A DNA stretch of 8,454 nt from Clostridiales bacterium UBA1779. Lineage in GTDB: Bacteria; Bacillota; Clostridia; Oscillospirales; CAG-272. Below the pieces are notes generated by a model, which worked only from the letters and a program-made list of their open reading frames with translations, made no database searches and was not told the DNA's origin. Every line of letters begins with the position of its first letter. Position 1 is the first letter of the stretch. Both the position numbers and the translations under genes were made by a program. Below, piece by piece: positions 1-6,014 of this stretch. The stretch covers positions 2,751 to 11,204 of the forward strand of contig DCGL01000160.1 in assembly GCA_002314565.1 (NCBI GenBank), given 5' to 3'.

Positions 1-215
1 ATCCCCTTGCCACAATGATTGTTGCCATTTTCTTTGCAATCCTTCGCGTGGGTTCGACCACGATGCAGGCCGCATCCGGCGTACCGAGCAGCATTTCGGG
101 CATCATTCAGGCTCTCGTTATCGTTTTCTCAGTTGCCGGTATGGCACTTACCAAGCTTCCTGAATTTGAAGTCTTTATCGGCCGCATCTTCAAAGCAAGA
201 AAGGAGGGCAAATGA
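1..215 (+). CDS. ABC transporter permease 1, C-terminal end (partial, BMP/nucleoside-type importer)
   Basis: The reading frame is open from the first bases (codons in phase with base 3) to TGA at 213-215, giving about 70 C-terminal residues of a protein that starts outside the window. The visible part has a hydrophobic stretch, then a SGIIQALVIVFSVAG membrane segment and a short basic tail (FKARKEGK), which fits the end of an integral membrane permease of the BPD_transp_2 family. The assignment rests mainly on context: one base after its stop a second permease of that family begins, followed by a BMP-family binding protein, the usual two-permease arrangement of nucleoside/simple-sugar importers such as B. 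subtilis YufP/YufQ. It would form one half of the membrane channel. The first Met in the frame (base 15) is internal, not a start. Confidence 0.8.
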   Translation, partial: PLATMIVAIFFAILRVGSTTMQAASGVPSSISGIIQALVIVFSVAGMALTKLPEFEVFIGRIFKARKEGK

Positions 216-216
216 T

Positions 217-1170
217 ATGAGCTGGTTTATTTCGCTTCTTGAATCCGCCGTCCGCCTGTCAATCCCGCTGCTTCTCATCTCTCTTGCCGAGCTTTACGGT
301 CAGCGCGCCGGAATGGTCAACATCGGTCTTGAGGGCCTTGCGGCAATAGGAGCCCTCACAGGCTTTATGGTCTGCTTCAAGCTCAATTCAGCCTTCCCCG
401 AACTTTCAAACATAACCCCGTGGATCGGACTTTTATGCGCAGGTATTGCCGGTCTGGTTGTCAATATGATTTATGCCTTCTCGACAATCACACTCTGTGC
501 CGACCATACGGTTTACGGCATGGCGCTCAACATTTTTGCTCCTGCTCTCGCATCCTTCATCTACGGTATCAGCTTTACCTCAGAGGACGGTCTCGGACAG
601 ATTGCCACACTTTCAGGCATCGGCATTCCCGGCCTCAAGGACATTCCCTACGTCGGAAAGCTGTTCTTTGACCAGAATCCGATGGTTTACGTCACAATCG
701 TAATCATCATTTTCTCTTCAATCTTCTTCAACAAGACCCGCGCGGGACTTAACTACAAGGCGGTCGGAGAACATCCGCAGGCTGCCGCGACACTCGGTAT
801 TCCGGTTGTCAGAGTCAAGTACATTGCCTGCATGATCTGCGGCTTCCTCGCCGCTGTGGGCGGAGCCTATATCTCAACCTGCTACGTAGGAACCTACACC
901 GACGGTATCATTGCCGGCCGCGGATTCATTGCTCTTGCAGCCGTTATCTTCGGACGCTGGAGCTCAAGCGGAATTCTGCTTGCCTGCCTCTTCTTCGGAC
1001 TCTGCGACGCCCTGCAACTCAAGCTTCAGGTCACCGCGGGAATCAACATTCCCTACCAGTTCATTCAGGGTATTCCTTATTTTGCCACAATCACAATTCT
1101 CAGCATCATAGGCGCAAAACAGGTCGGTCCCAAGGCCAACGGTCAGCCGTACCGCCGTGAACTGCGTTAA
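217..1170 (+). CDS. ABC transporter permease 2 (BPD_transp_2 family, YufQ/NupQ-like)
   Basis: 317-aa integral membrane subunit of an ABC importer, probably for purine nucleosides or a related solute. The start ATG at 217 is chosen because AAGGAGGG lies at 201-208 with 8-nt spacing; the frame runs open further upstream but those codons overlap permease 1. Visible marks: the family signature GMVNIGLEG at residues 32-40 after the first membrane segment; several hydrophobic helices (about 66-90, 100-120, 157-172, 201-223, 237-262, 285-300); a cytoplasmic coupling-type loop at 174-197 (TRAGLNYKAVGEHPQAAATL...) that would contact the ATPase; and the GRGFIALAAVIFGRW segment at 234-248 typical of this permease class. 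It follows permease 1 by one base, so the two are almost certainly co-translated. Substrate is inferred from the downstream BMP lipoprotein. Sure of family, less of substrate. Confidence 0.93.
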   Translation: MSWFISLLESAVRLSIPLLLISLAELYGQRAGMVNIGLEGLAAIGALTGFMVCFKLNSAFPELSNITPWIGLLCAGIAGLVVNMIYAFSTITLCADHTVYGMALNIFAPALASFIYGISFTSEDGLGQIATLSGIGIPGLKDIPYVGKLFFDQNPMVYVTIVIIIFSSIFFNKTRAGLNYKAVGEHPQAAATLGIPVVRVKYIACMICGFLAAVGGAYISTCYVGTYTDGIIAGRGFIALAAVIFGRWSSSGILLACLFFGLCDALQLKLQVTAGINIPYQFIQGIPYFATITILSIIGAKQVGPKANGQPYRRELR

Positions 1171-1185
1171 TTTTCAAGTCAACCT

Positions 1186-1197
1186 GCGCGAAAGCGC
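1186..1197 (+). other. Small GC hairpin with GAAA loop between permease and binding-protein genes
   Basis: GCGC-GAAA-GCGC forms a 4-bp stem capped by a GNRA tetraloop in the 67-nt gap between the permease stop and the lipoprotein start. No U-tract follows, so it does not look like a terminator; the next bases are A-rich (1201-1219) and lead into the GGAGGA ribosome binding site at 1225-1230. It could stabilise the downstream message or cause modest attenuation, which would fit the usual need for more binding protein than permease. This is inference; the stem is short and may have no role. Confidence 0.3.
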
Positions 1198-1237
1198 CTT
1201 AATAAAAAAATATTTTAAATGTGTGGAGGAATACACA

Positions 1238-2242
1238 ATGAAAAAAGTTTTAGCTCTTCTCCTCGCCATCGTCATGGTTTCTCTCGCCCTCGTTTCCTGC
1301 GGCGACGAAAAGAAGGATGGCTACAAGGTCGCTATGATCTGCGACTCCAACATCAATGACGGCGGATGGGGCGCTGCCTGCTACAACGCCATGAAGAACG
1401 CTGCCGAGAAAAAAGGCTGGTCCTACGAAGTAACCGACAAGATTACACAGGATGCTTACTACGATTCAATCGTTGCTTACTGCGCTCTCGGTTATGACAT
1501 GATCTTCGCTCCCGGCTCACAGTACTCCGACGCCTGCCTGCAGGCCGCCAAGGAGTATCCGAACGTAGCTTTTGCTCTGCTCAACGGAACCGTTGACGCT
1601 CCTTCAAAGGCTGAAAACGGAAACCTTTCTTCACTCCTTCCCAATGCTCAGCAGATCGGTTGGATTGCCGGAGCTCTTGCAGGTCTTATGACCACCTCCG
1701 GAAAGCTCGGCTTCATCGGCGGTATGGAACTCGAAACAACCAAGGGCAAGATTGCCGGCTTCGAAGAAGCTGCCAAGTACGTTGCCTCAAAGGAAGGCAA
1801 GACCGTTGAACTCCTCAACGTTCCTTACGCCAACTCATTCTCCGATGCCGCCAAGGGTAAGGAGTTCGCAACCGAACTCATCAACCAGGGTGCTGACGTA
1901 TTCTTCGGTGATGCCTCTGCCGTTGACTCCGGAGCCCGCTCCGCCATCGACGAGTACAACGCTGCTGCCGGTTCCGTCAAGGTATTCGACATTGCTCAGC
2001 CTGCCGATTCTCTCGGTCAGAACGAGTGCATTATCTGCTCACAGGTCACCGATAACTCCGCTATGATCGTTGCTTCCATGGAAGCTGTCGAAGCCGGAAA
2101 GTTCGGCGGCGAAGTTCTCTACGGATCACTTCAGAACGGCGCTCTTTCCGCCGGCAAGATTTCCGACCTCGTCCCTGCTGACATCCAGGAAAAGTACAAC
2201 GCTTACCTGCAGCAGATGATCGACGGAACATTTATGAAATAA
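1238..2242 (+). CDS. BMP family ABC transporter substrate-binding lipoprotein
   Basis: 334-aa extracytoplasmic solute receptor of the BMP/PnrA-like family, which in characterised members binds nucleosides and delivers them to the permeases. Start ATG 1238 has GGAGGA at 1225-1230 (7-nt spacing). Residues 1-21 are a lipoprotein signal: MKK, a hydrophobic core, and lipobox L18-V19-S20-C21, so C21 should be lipidated and anchored to the outer membrane face. The mature protein begins with a charged linker, then a periplasmic-binding-like fold: YKVAMICDSNINDGGWG (29-45) is the position of the family's DxxxNDxSFN-like ligand loop, here with DGGW in place of the usual D-S-F; APGSQYSDA (91-99); GKLGFIGGMELETTKGKIAGF (155-175), the family's central GGM signature; and QGADVFFGDASA (217-228). 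Length is normal. It is last in the operon, whereas many relatives have it first. Ligand not provable here. Confidence 0.93.
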   Translation: MKKVLALLLAIVMVSLALVSCGDEKKDGYKVAMICDSNINDGGWGAACYNAMKNAAEKKGWSYEVTDKITQDAYYDSIVAYCALGYDMIFAPGSQYSDACLQAAKEYPNVAFALLNGTVDAPSKAENGNLSSLLPNAQQIGWIAGALAGLMTTSGKLGFIGGMELETTKGKIAGFEEAAKYVASKEGKTVELLNVPYANSFSDAAKGKEFATELINQGADVFFGDASAVDSGARSAIDEYNAAAGSVKVFDIAQPADSLGQNECIICSQVTDNSAMIVASMEAVEAGKFGGEVLYGSLQNGALSAGKISDLVPADIQEKYNAYLQQMIDGTFMK

Positions 2243-2262
2243 TATTTCGTTAAAACGCAAAA

Positions 2263-2329
2263 AAAGCGGACCAGGGGACGTATGTGGTGGCTCAATTTGA
2301 GCCACCACATACGTCCCCTGGTTCGCTTT
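2263..2329. repeat. Large near-perfect inverted repeat (33-bp arms), GGGGACG-core hairpin repeat, copy 1; likely also a terminator
   Basis: Arms 2263-2295 and 2297-2329 are complementary around a single central base (2296), with one non-Watson-Crick position (2269/2323, G-T). Inside each arm sits a smaller hairpin: ACCA (2270-2273), core GGGGACG (2274-2280), TATG, TGGT (2285-2288); the mirror image follows on the right arm. The element fills the gap between two convergent genes and ends 5 bases before the stop of the minus-strand gene. Read on the minus strand, the right-to-left hairpin is followed by seven T (complement of 2259-2265), so it probably terminates the minus-strand operon; on the plus strand no strong T-tract follows. 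Its length exceeds that of an ordinary terminator, and its design recurs at 6171-6239. Confidence 0.85.
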
Positions 2330-2334
2330 AACTA

Positions 2335-3954
2335 TTATCTGAATCTGTAATATTTCTCTCTCTTATTGATAATCTGCGAAAGAGCATTATAATTGTTCGT
2401 GAGTATGGTGTCAATGCCCATATCCAGGAACTTTTCGCATTCATCAGCATCGTCAGACCAGAAAACGTTACAATAAATGCCGTTTTCGTGAGCTTTGTCA
2501 ATCATTTCCTGATTGAAATATGGCTTGAAGAGCTGAACCTTCTGGCAGCCAAGTCGGATTGCGCGGTCGACGATTTCCCAGGGGGCGGCGCTTCCGCCGA
2601 GGCAGCGGCAGATATCCGGGGCAATTTCGGTAAGCTGAGCCATAACTGCATCGTTGCCGGTCATAAAGTATACGAACTTGCGGCAGTCATACTTGTCAAT
2701 CAGGGCGACGATTTTGCGCAGATAGTCTTCTGGCATCGAGTCGGTCTTGTTGAAGCTCTTGATGTGAATATTCATAATGCAGTGGCAGGCGAGCTTCTGA
2801 AGAATTTCTTCAAATTTCAGAATCTTCAGCCCCTCGTAGTATTCGCTGAACTTGATGCCGAAATCGTATTCAAGCAGTTCGTTATACGTTTTTTCATAAA
2901 CGATACCCTCGCCGGTGCTTACGCGGCTGAGCTTTTTGTCGTGAATGGACACGATTTCACCGTCGGCTGTCGGCCAGAGGTCAAATTCGATCTCCTCGGC
3001 GCCCATGGCGACTGCTGCGCCGTAGGCGGGCAGACTGTTTTCAGGAGCGATTTTATTAAAACCGCGGTGTGCGCAGGTGCGGGGATAAGGCATTGCCGTG
3101 TCAAATCGGCAGATTGCGCTGCCTCCCGGACGGTATTTCCAGGGACGGCGGCCCTTTTCAATGTATTCGTAGTGAGCGGAAAGCTTTCCGCGGTATCCGG
3201 CGGGCTTGTAATATTTTTCTTTGACGTCGATATCGATGCAATCCATCCCGACGCGGCTCTTCATATTGAGCAGGGTTTCGCCTGTCGGGGCGACAACCAT
3301 TGAGGCTCCGCCTATATCCGAAGCCTCGTCCATAGAAACCGAGGAGCGCAGCACATAGGCATTGGTATTATACGCCAGGAACTGACACATAATCTCGAGC
3401 GCGCGGTGCGTGTCGCTGCGCTGGTGCGAGCAGCCGATGATTACGTCGACGTTGTGTCTTGCGATATTTGCAAAGGCCTCGTAAAAATAGAAATCGTAGC
3501 AGGTGAGGAAGGCAAAACGGATGCCCTCGATTTCAACGATTGTGGGCTCCGAAAAATCGTATGTGTATTCGCTGTAAAGCTTCGTTCTTGAAACCTCGCC
3601 GGGGGTCAGATGCTGCTTGTAATATTTGCCGACAAGCTTTCCTTCGCGGTCATAGCAGAAGGTCGTGTTGCATCTTCCGTTTTCAGTCAGATCCGACATA
3701 TTGATGAAGAGAAGAGAATTGCAGCGTGCGGCGGTCTCGGATGCAGTCTTTTTCAGTATCTCATTGTACTTTGCGACACTTTTTTCGGCGTCCTCTTTGG
3801 AAGGAGCCAGACAGGGAACGTCACAGGCCTCGGGACAGACGATTATGTCCATACTGTCGTCGCAGGAGGCCAAAAATTTGAGCTCGTTCTCAAAATAGCT
3901 GTCGGAAAGGGAATAATCCGACGAATATTTGGGCTGGATGATACATACTTTCAT
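2335..3954 (-). CDS. Fusion protein: nitrilase-family carbon-nitrogen hydrolase + glycerophosphodiester phosphodiesterase (GDPD)
   Basis: 539-aa two-domain enzyme, no signal peptide, so probably cytoplasmic. Residues 1 to about 270 form a nitrilase-superfamily amidohydrolase with the catalytic triad visible: E42 (VCPEACDVP), K113 (YYKQHLTPGE) and C152 (FLTCYDFYFYEA), plus the NTTFCYDREGKLVGKYYK strand pattern before the lysine. Residues about 292-530 form a GDPD-type TIM barrel: H296-R297 (CAHRGF), PENS at 304-307, E323/D325 (EIEFDLW), DG at 331-332, H338-D339 (SIHD), and the late FWSDDADECEKFLDMGIDTILTN block. GDPDs split glycerophosphodiesters into glycerol-3-phosphate and an alcohol; nitrilase relatives hydrolyse amides or nitriles. 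The usual third metal-binding Glu of GDPDs (ExK motif) is His here (H397 in NIHIKS). The start ATG has only a weak purine-rich site upstream (AAAGAAAGAG). It lies 66 nt after the endonuclease gene with no terminator between, so it is likely in the same operon. Substrate unknown. Confidence 0.88.
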   Translation of the reverse strand: MKVCIIQPKYSSDYSLSDSYFENELKFLASCDDSMDIIVCPEACDVPCLAPSKEDAEKSVAKYNEILKKTASETAARCNSLLFINMSDLTENGRCNTTFCYDREGKLVGKYYKQHLTPGEVSRTKLYSEYTYDFSEPTIVEIEGIRFAFLTCYDFYFYEAFANIARHNVDVIIGCSHQRSDTHRALEIMCQFLAYNTNAYVLRSSVSMDEASDIGGASMVVAPTGETLLNMKSRVGMDCIDIDVKEKYYKPAGYRGKLSAHYEYIEKGRRPWKYRPGGSAICRFDTAMPYPRTCAHRGFNKIAPENSLPAYGAAVAMGAEEIEFDLWPTADGEIVSIHDKKLSRVSTGEGIVYEKTYNELLEYDFGIKFSEYYEGLKILKFEEILQKLACHCIMNIHIKSFNKTDSMPEDYLRKIVALIDKYDCRKFVYFMTGNDAVMAQLTEIAPDICRCLGGSAAPWEIVDRAIRLGCQKVQLFKPYFNQEMIDKAHENGIYCNVFWSDDADECEKFLDMGIDTILTNNYNALSQIINKREKYYRFR

Positions 3955-4020
3955 TTATTTGCTCTTTCTTTGGATGAGGCTCTCGATGATTTTGGTTATT
4001 TTTTGATTTTGATCGCACTA

Positions 4021-5121
4021 TTACGGCTTGCATTTCGAGCATGCCTTGTACCCCTGAGCGATAAGCTCATCGCGGGTACCTGTGTACTCCTTTTTATTCT
4101 TATCACTCATTGAAGATACAGAGGAGCACGACGGATAGTGAATGAGCTTTGAGTTTGTATTGAGAATGTAGGTCTGAACTCCCGTATCTGCGGCGGTCGT
4201 CGTTTCATCCTGGGAGCTCTCGCCCGTTGCGTAGTTGATAATCACGCCGGGCTGGATATTATATGCGAAAACGCAGAATTCCACGCCGTCGCCCTTGTCT
4301 TCAACCGAATATCCTTCCATAAGGACTCCGGCACAGACAAGATTGTCGCCCTCGAATATCGGGGTAGAACGGTACATTACGTGGTTTCCGGTTTCTTTAA
4401 CGTAGTCGGCAACGAGATTTTCAAAGGGAAGCATGCCCTGTACGTTGAGGTATCTGGTGCCTGTGACAAGATTTTTCTTATTTGCATTCTCTCCGGCCAG
4501 CTGGAAGCCGATGAGGTGGCAGCGGTTGTAAAGATACTGACCTTCGACGAAGTCGTATTTTACCGTCTGCCAGCCGCTGGGCTTGACGGAACCGATTGAC
4601 TCTCTTTCTTCGGTCGGCATCAGCTCTTTGCAGACCGAAGCCACCGTGTATCCGCAGCGTCCGAGGCTGTCAAGCTCACTGTAAAATTCGTAAGCCTTGA
4701 CCGTCAGTTCATCCTGCGTGAAGAAGGGAACGTTGTCGTTGATTACTGCATAAGCGTCACTTCCGTTTGATGCCGGAATATCACTTGCCGTAAAGGAAGG
4801 AGCACGAGCGGGGATTTGGGTTTTGATATCAAGACTCGTTATGACCGCTTCGGTTGTAACAGGGGTTGTTATAGGAGTTGTTACAGGAGTTGTAGTGGAA
4901 AATGCTTCAGTCGTAATGACTTCGGTATCAGGAATAATATTGGTAGTAATTGAATCAGTTGTGTCGGGACAATCTGTAATTACAATGTCGTGTATTGAAT
5001 AATCGTCATTTGTTGTTACGTTTATTGTATTAGTTGTTTCTTCTGAAAAATCCGTCTGACAACAGAAAAACATAGCCAAAGCTAACAACACAACAAGCAT
5101 TGACAATATTTTCTTCTTCAT
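4021..5121 (-). CDS. Secreted DNA/RNA non-specific endonuclease with Thr-rich linker and C-terminal Cys/His module
   Basis: 366-aa exported nuclease of the EndA/NucA-like superfamily. Residues 1-22 are a signal sequence (MKKK then a hydrophobic core ending FFCC); C20/C21 could be lipidated but the preceding residues (M-F-F) do not match a standard lipobox. Residues about 26-100 are a Thr-rich, disordered linker with TTPV/TTPI repeats. The catalytic domain spans about 120-295: PSGW (181-184), YNRCHLIGFQLAG (198-210) in place of the classic DRGH motif, with H202 the expected general base, then ENANKKNLVTGTRYLN (211-226), where the metal-binding Asn should lie, and MLPFEN (230-235). Residues about 317-366 form a small module with H328, C332, C361 and C364, arranged like the probable zinc-binding tails seen on other secreted bacterial nucleases. 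It would degrade extracellular nucleic acid for nutrition or DNA uptake. GAGGT lies upstream of the start, and ATGA overlap couples it to the preceding gene. Confidence 0.9.
   Translation of the reverse strand: MKKKILSMLVVLLALAMFFCCQTDFSEETTNTINVTTNDDYSIHDIVITDCPDTTDSITTNIIPDTEVITTEAFSTTTPVTTPITTPVTTEAVITSLDIKTQIPARAPSFTASDIPASNGSDAYAVINDNVPFFTQDELTVKAYEFYSELDSLGRCGYTVASVCKELMPTEERESIGSVKPSGWQTVKYDFVEGQYLYNRCHLIGFQLAGENANKKNLVTGTRYLNVQGMLPFENLVADYVKETGNHVMYRSTPIFEGDNLVCAGVLMEGYSVEDKGDGVEFCVFAYNIQPGVIINYATGESSQDETTTAADTGVQTYILNTNSKLIHYPSCSSVSSMSDKNKKEYTGTRDELIAQGYKACSKCKP
4859..4894 (-). repeat. Three tandem 12-nt units encoding TTP(V/I) in the nuclease linker
   Basis: Units 4859-4870, 4871-4882 and 4883-4894 are near-identical (acaggggttgtt, ataggagttgtt, acaggagttgta on the plus strand). 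On the coding strand they give the TTPVTTPITTPVTT stretch at about residues 78-90 of the endonuclease. Being a multiple of three, gain or loss of a unit would lengthen or shorten the linker without a frameshift. Confidence 0.8.
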
Positions 5122-5543
5122 CTTTCATACACCTCTCTCGTTATTTTTTCGTGAGAATAGCCTTTGAATTCAGAGCACCCGGTCAGTTTGAAGCTGTCTT
5201 CGGGCTTAATATCAAGACTTACGTCCTTCGGATAAACGCGGTTCCAGCGATAAATAATAAGTCTGTCGGTTTTGTCAATAAGCTTACTCATCGGTATGTC
5301 TTCGGCAAAGCAGAAGGCGTTCTCAGGTGCGGTTTCAGGGAAAGCATCGTCAACCGTGATGTCAGCCGCCGTGTTTTCATCCTGTAAAACCGAATCCAAA
5401 AGCGGCTTAGAGTAAGACGAAATATACAGCCTGTGTCCGCGCGAAGTGCTTAAGATATCCTCGGTAACGGTTCTGTCGCGGCTTTGCCTGCGCCTGTTGA
5501 ACATCTGACCGTTATTGTCGTCAAGACAGATAAATACCGTCAT
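5118..5543 (-). CDS. Conserved-looking small protein of unknown function (141 aa)
   Basis: I cannot assign a function. The start at 5543 is supported by GGAGGAG (plus-strand 5549-5555) five bases upstream. The frame stays open to 5636, but that extension lies upstream of the predicted transcription start (-10 at 5605-5610) and is AT-rich. The soluble 141-aa product begins with a short beta strand, MTVFICLDD, then a strongly basic block, N-R-R-R-Q-S-R-D-R (residues 16-24), an SSYSKPLLD segment (42-50), an acidic middle (55-82), and DRLIIYRWNRVYPKD (93-107), which reads like a core strand. No signal peptide or membrane helix. I have the impression that similar short proteins with a DDxxGxMFNxRRQSRDR start occur in other Clostridia, but cannot check. 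Its TGA overlaps the endonuclease ATG (5118-5121), so the two are translationally coupled and may work together. Confidence 0.8.
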   Translation of the reverse strand: MTVFICLDDNNGQMFNRRRQSRDRTVTEDILSTSRGHRLYISSYSKPLLDSVLQDENTAADITVDDAFPETAPENAFCFAEDIPMSKLIDKTDRLIIYRWNRVYPKDVSLDIKPEDSFKLTGCSEFKGYSHEKITREVYER

Positions 5544-5548
5544 TCGGG

Positions 5549-5555
5549 CTCCTCC
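5549..5555 (-). promoter_or_regulatory. Ribosome binding site that sets the start of the 141-aa gene
   Basis: GGAGGAG on the minus strand, 5 nt before the ATG at 5543. It favours this Met over the upstream in-frame Met at 5636, which has no such site and lies before the predicted transcript start. Confidence 0.8.
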
Positions 5556-5604
5556 AATGATATAAATACATAAGTATAATGAGTTATATATATAATACAA
5601 TGAG

Positions 5605-5633
5605 ATTGTACCCCAAATCAGCGTAATTGTCAA
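5605..5633 (-). promoter_or_regulatory. Sigma-A promoter of the 141-aa / endonuclease / fusion-enzyme operon
   Basis: On the minus strand, TTGACA (5628-5633) is separated by exactly 17 bases from TACAAT (5605-5610): a perfect -35 box and a one-off -10. Transcription should begin near 5598, leaving a leader of about 55 nt before the ATG. The -35 box is only 32 bases from the -35 box of the divergent secG promoter, so both units share one short control region. Confidence 0.8.
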
Positions 5634-5665
5634 CAATAAAATATATAATATTTTAATGAAAAAAC

Positions 5666-5694
5666 TTGCAAAAAAGCGCTTTATATGATATAAT
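5666..5694 (+). promoter_or_regulatory. Extended -10 sigma-A promoter of secG
   Basis: TTGCAA (5666-5671), 17-base spacer, TATAAT (5689-5694), with TG at 5686-5687 giving an extended -10 (TGATATAAT). Expected start near 5701, giving a leader of about 70 nt. This is a strong constitutive-type promoter, fitting a housekeeping secretion gene. Confidence 0.82.
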
Positions 5695-5700
5695 AACCAA

Positions 5701-5770
5701 GTCCCGCCGCAGACTTGCGGAACAGGGCCTGTGCCCGCTTAATATGTATTAATTTGGAGGTTATAAAAAA
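5701..5770 (+). promoter_or_regulatory. secG 5' leader with two short hairpins
   Basis: The predicted leader contains two adjacent small stems, CCGCA-gact-TGCGG (5707-5720) and GGGC-ctgt-GCCC (5725-5736), followed by an unpaired AT-rich stretch and GGAGG at 5756-5760, 10 nt from the ATG. The GC-rich block stands out from the AT-rich flanks. It does not match any riboswitch class I know and has no U-tract after the second stem, so a role in mRNA stability is as likely as regulation. Confidence 0.35.
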
Positions 5771-6013
5771 ATGGGAGTTTTAGAGATAGTTCTCGGCATC
5801 ATTCTCATCGTTCTCGCCCTTCTGATTTCAGCTTCAGTGCTTCTTCAGTCCGGTAAGGACAGCCAGATGTCCGGTGTTATTTCCGGTGCCGCTGATACTT
5901 TCCTTGGCAAAGAGAGAGGATCTCGCCTTGACAAGGTGCTCAACAAGGTAACACCTATTCTTTCCGGTGTTTTCGCTGTTGTCAGCATCCTCATGTACCT
6001 GCTTGTTCAATAA
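5771..6013 (+). CDS. secG: Preprotein translocase subunit SecG
   Basis: 80-aa membrane protein, normal length for SecG. It is the auxiliary subunit of the SecYEG channel that raises the efficiency of SecA-driven protein export. Sequence marks: first membrane helix at about residues 3-24 (VLEIVLGIILIVLALLISAS), then the family signature LLQSGKDSQMSGVISG (24-39) and AADTFLGKERGSRLDKVLNKVT (40-61), then a second helix at about 62-79. GGAGG at 5756-5760 precedes the start. It has its own promoter and is directly followed by a strong terminator, so it is a single-gene unit; rnr, smpB and ssrA, which often follow secG in Firmicutes, are absent here. Confidence 0.95.
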   Translation: MGVLEIVLGIILIVLALLISASVLLQSGKDSQMSGVISGAADTFLGKERGSRLDKVLNKVTPILSGVFAVVSILMYLLVQ

Positions 6014-6014
6014 T

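Noticed and set aside
2488..3303. Long open frame (271 codons) on the plus strand opposite the fusion enzyme
   Set aside because: It lies fully antisense to a protein with two intact catalytic signatures, has low-complexity V/A/D-rich translation and no ribosome binding site of note; it is a shadow frame.
3972..3981. GGATGAGGCT, identical to the right outer arm of the cloverleaf element, in the gap between the nuclease and fusion-enzyme genes
   Set aside because: Only 10 bases match, there is no partner arm or CCTTCCCC hairpin nearby, so it may be chance or at most a remnant.
3610..4113. Open frame of 167 codons on the plus strand spanning the fusion-enzyme start and nuclease end
   Set aside because: Antisense to two supported genes, no Shine-Dalgarno-like site seen and no recognisable domain.
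5544..5636. N-terminal extension of the 141-aa protein to an upstream Met at 5636
   Set aside because: The extension includes the predicted -10 and the transcription start, is AT-rich and hydrophobic, and has no ribosome binding site; the Met at 5543 has GGAGGAG at ideal spacing.
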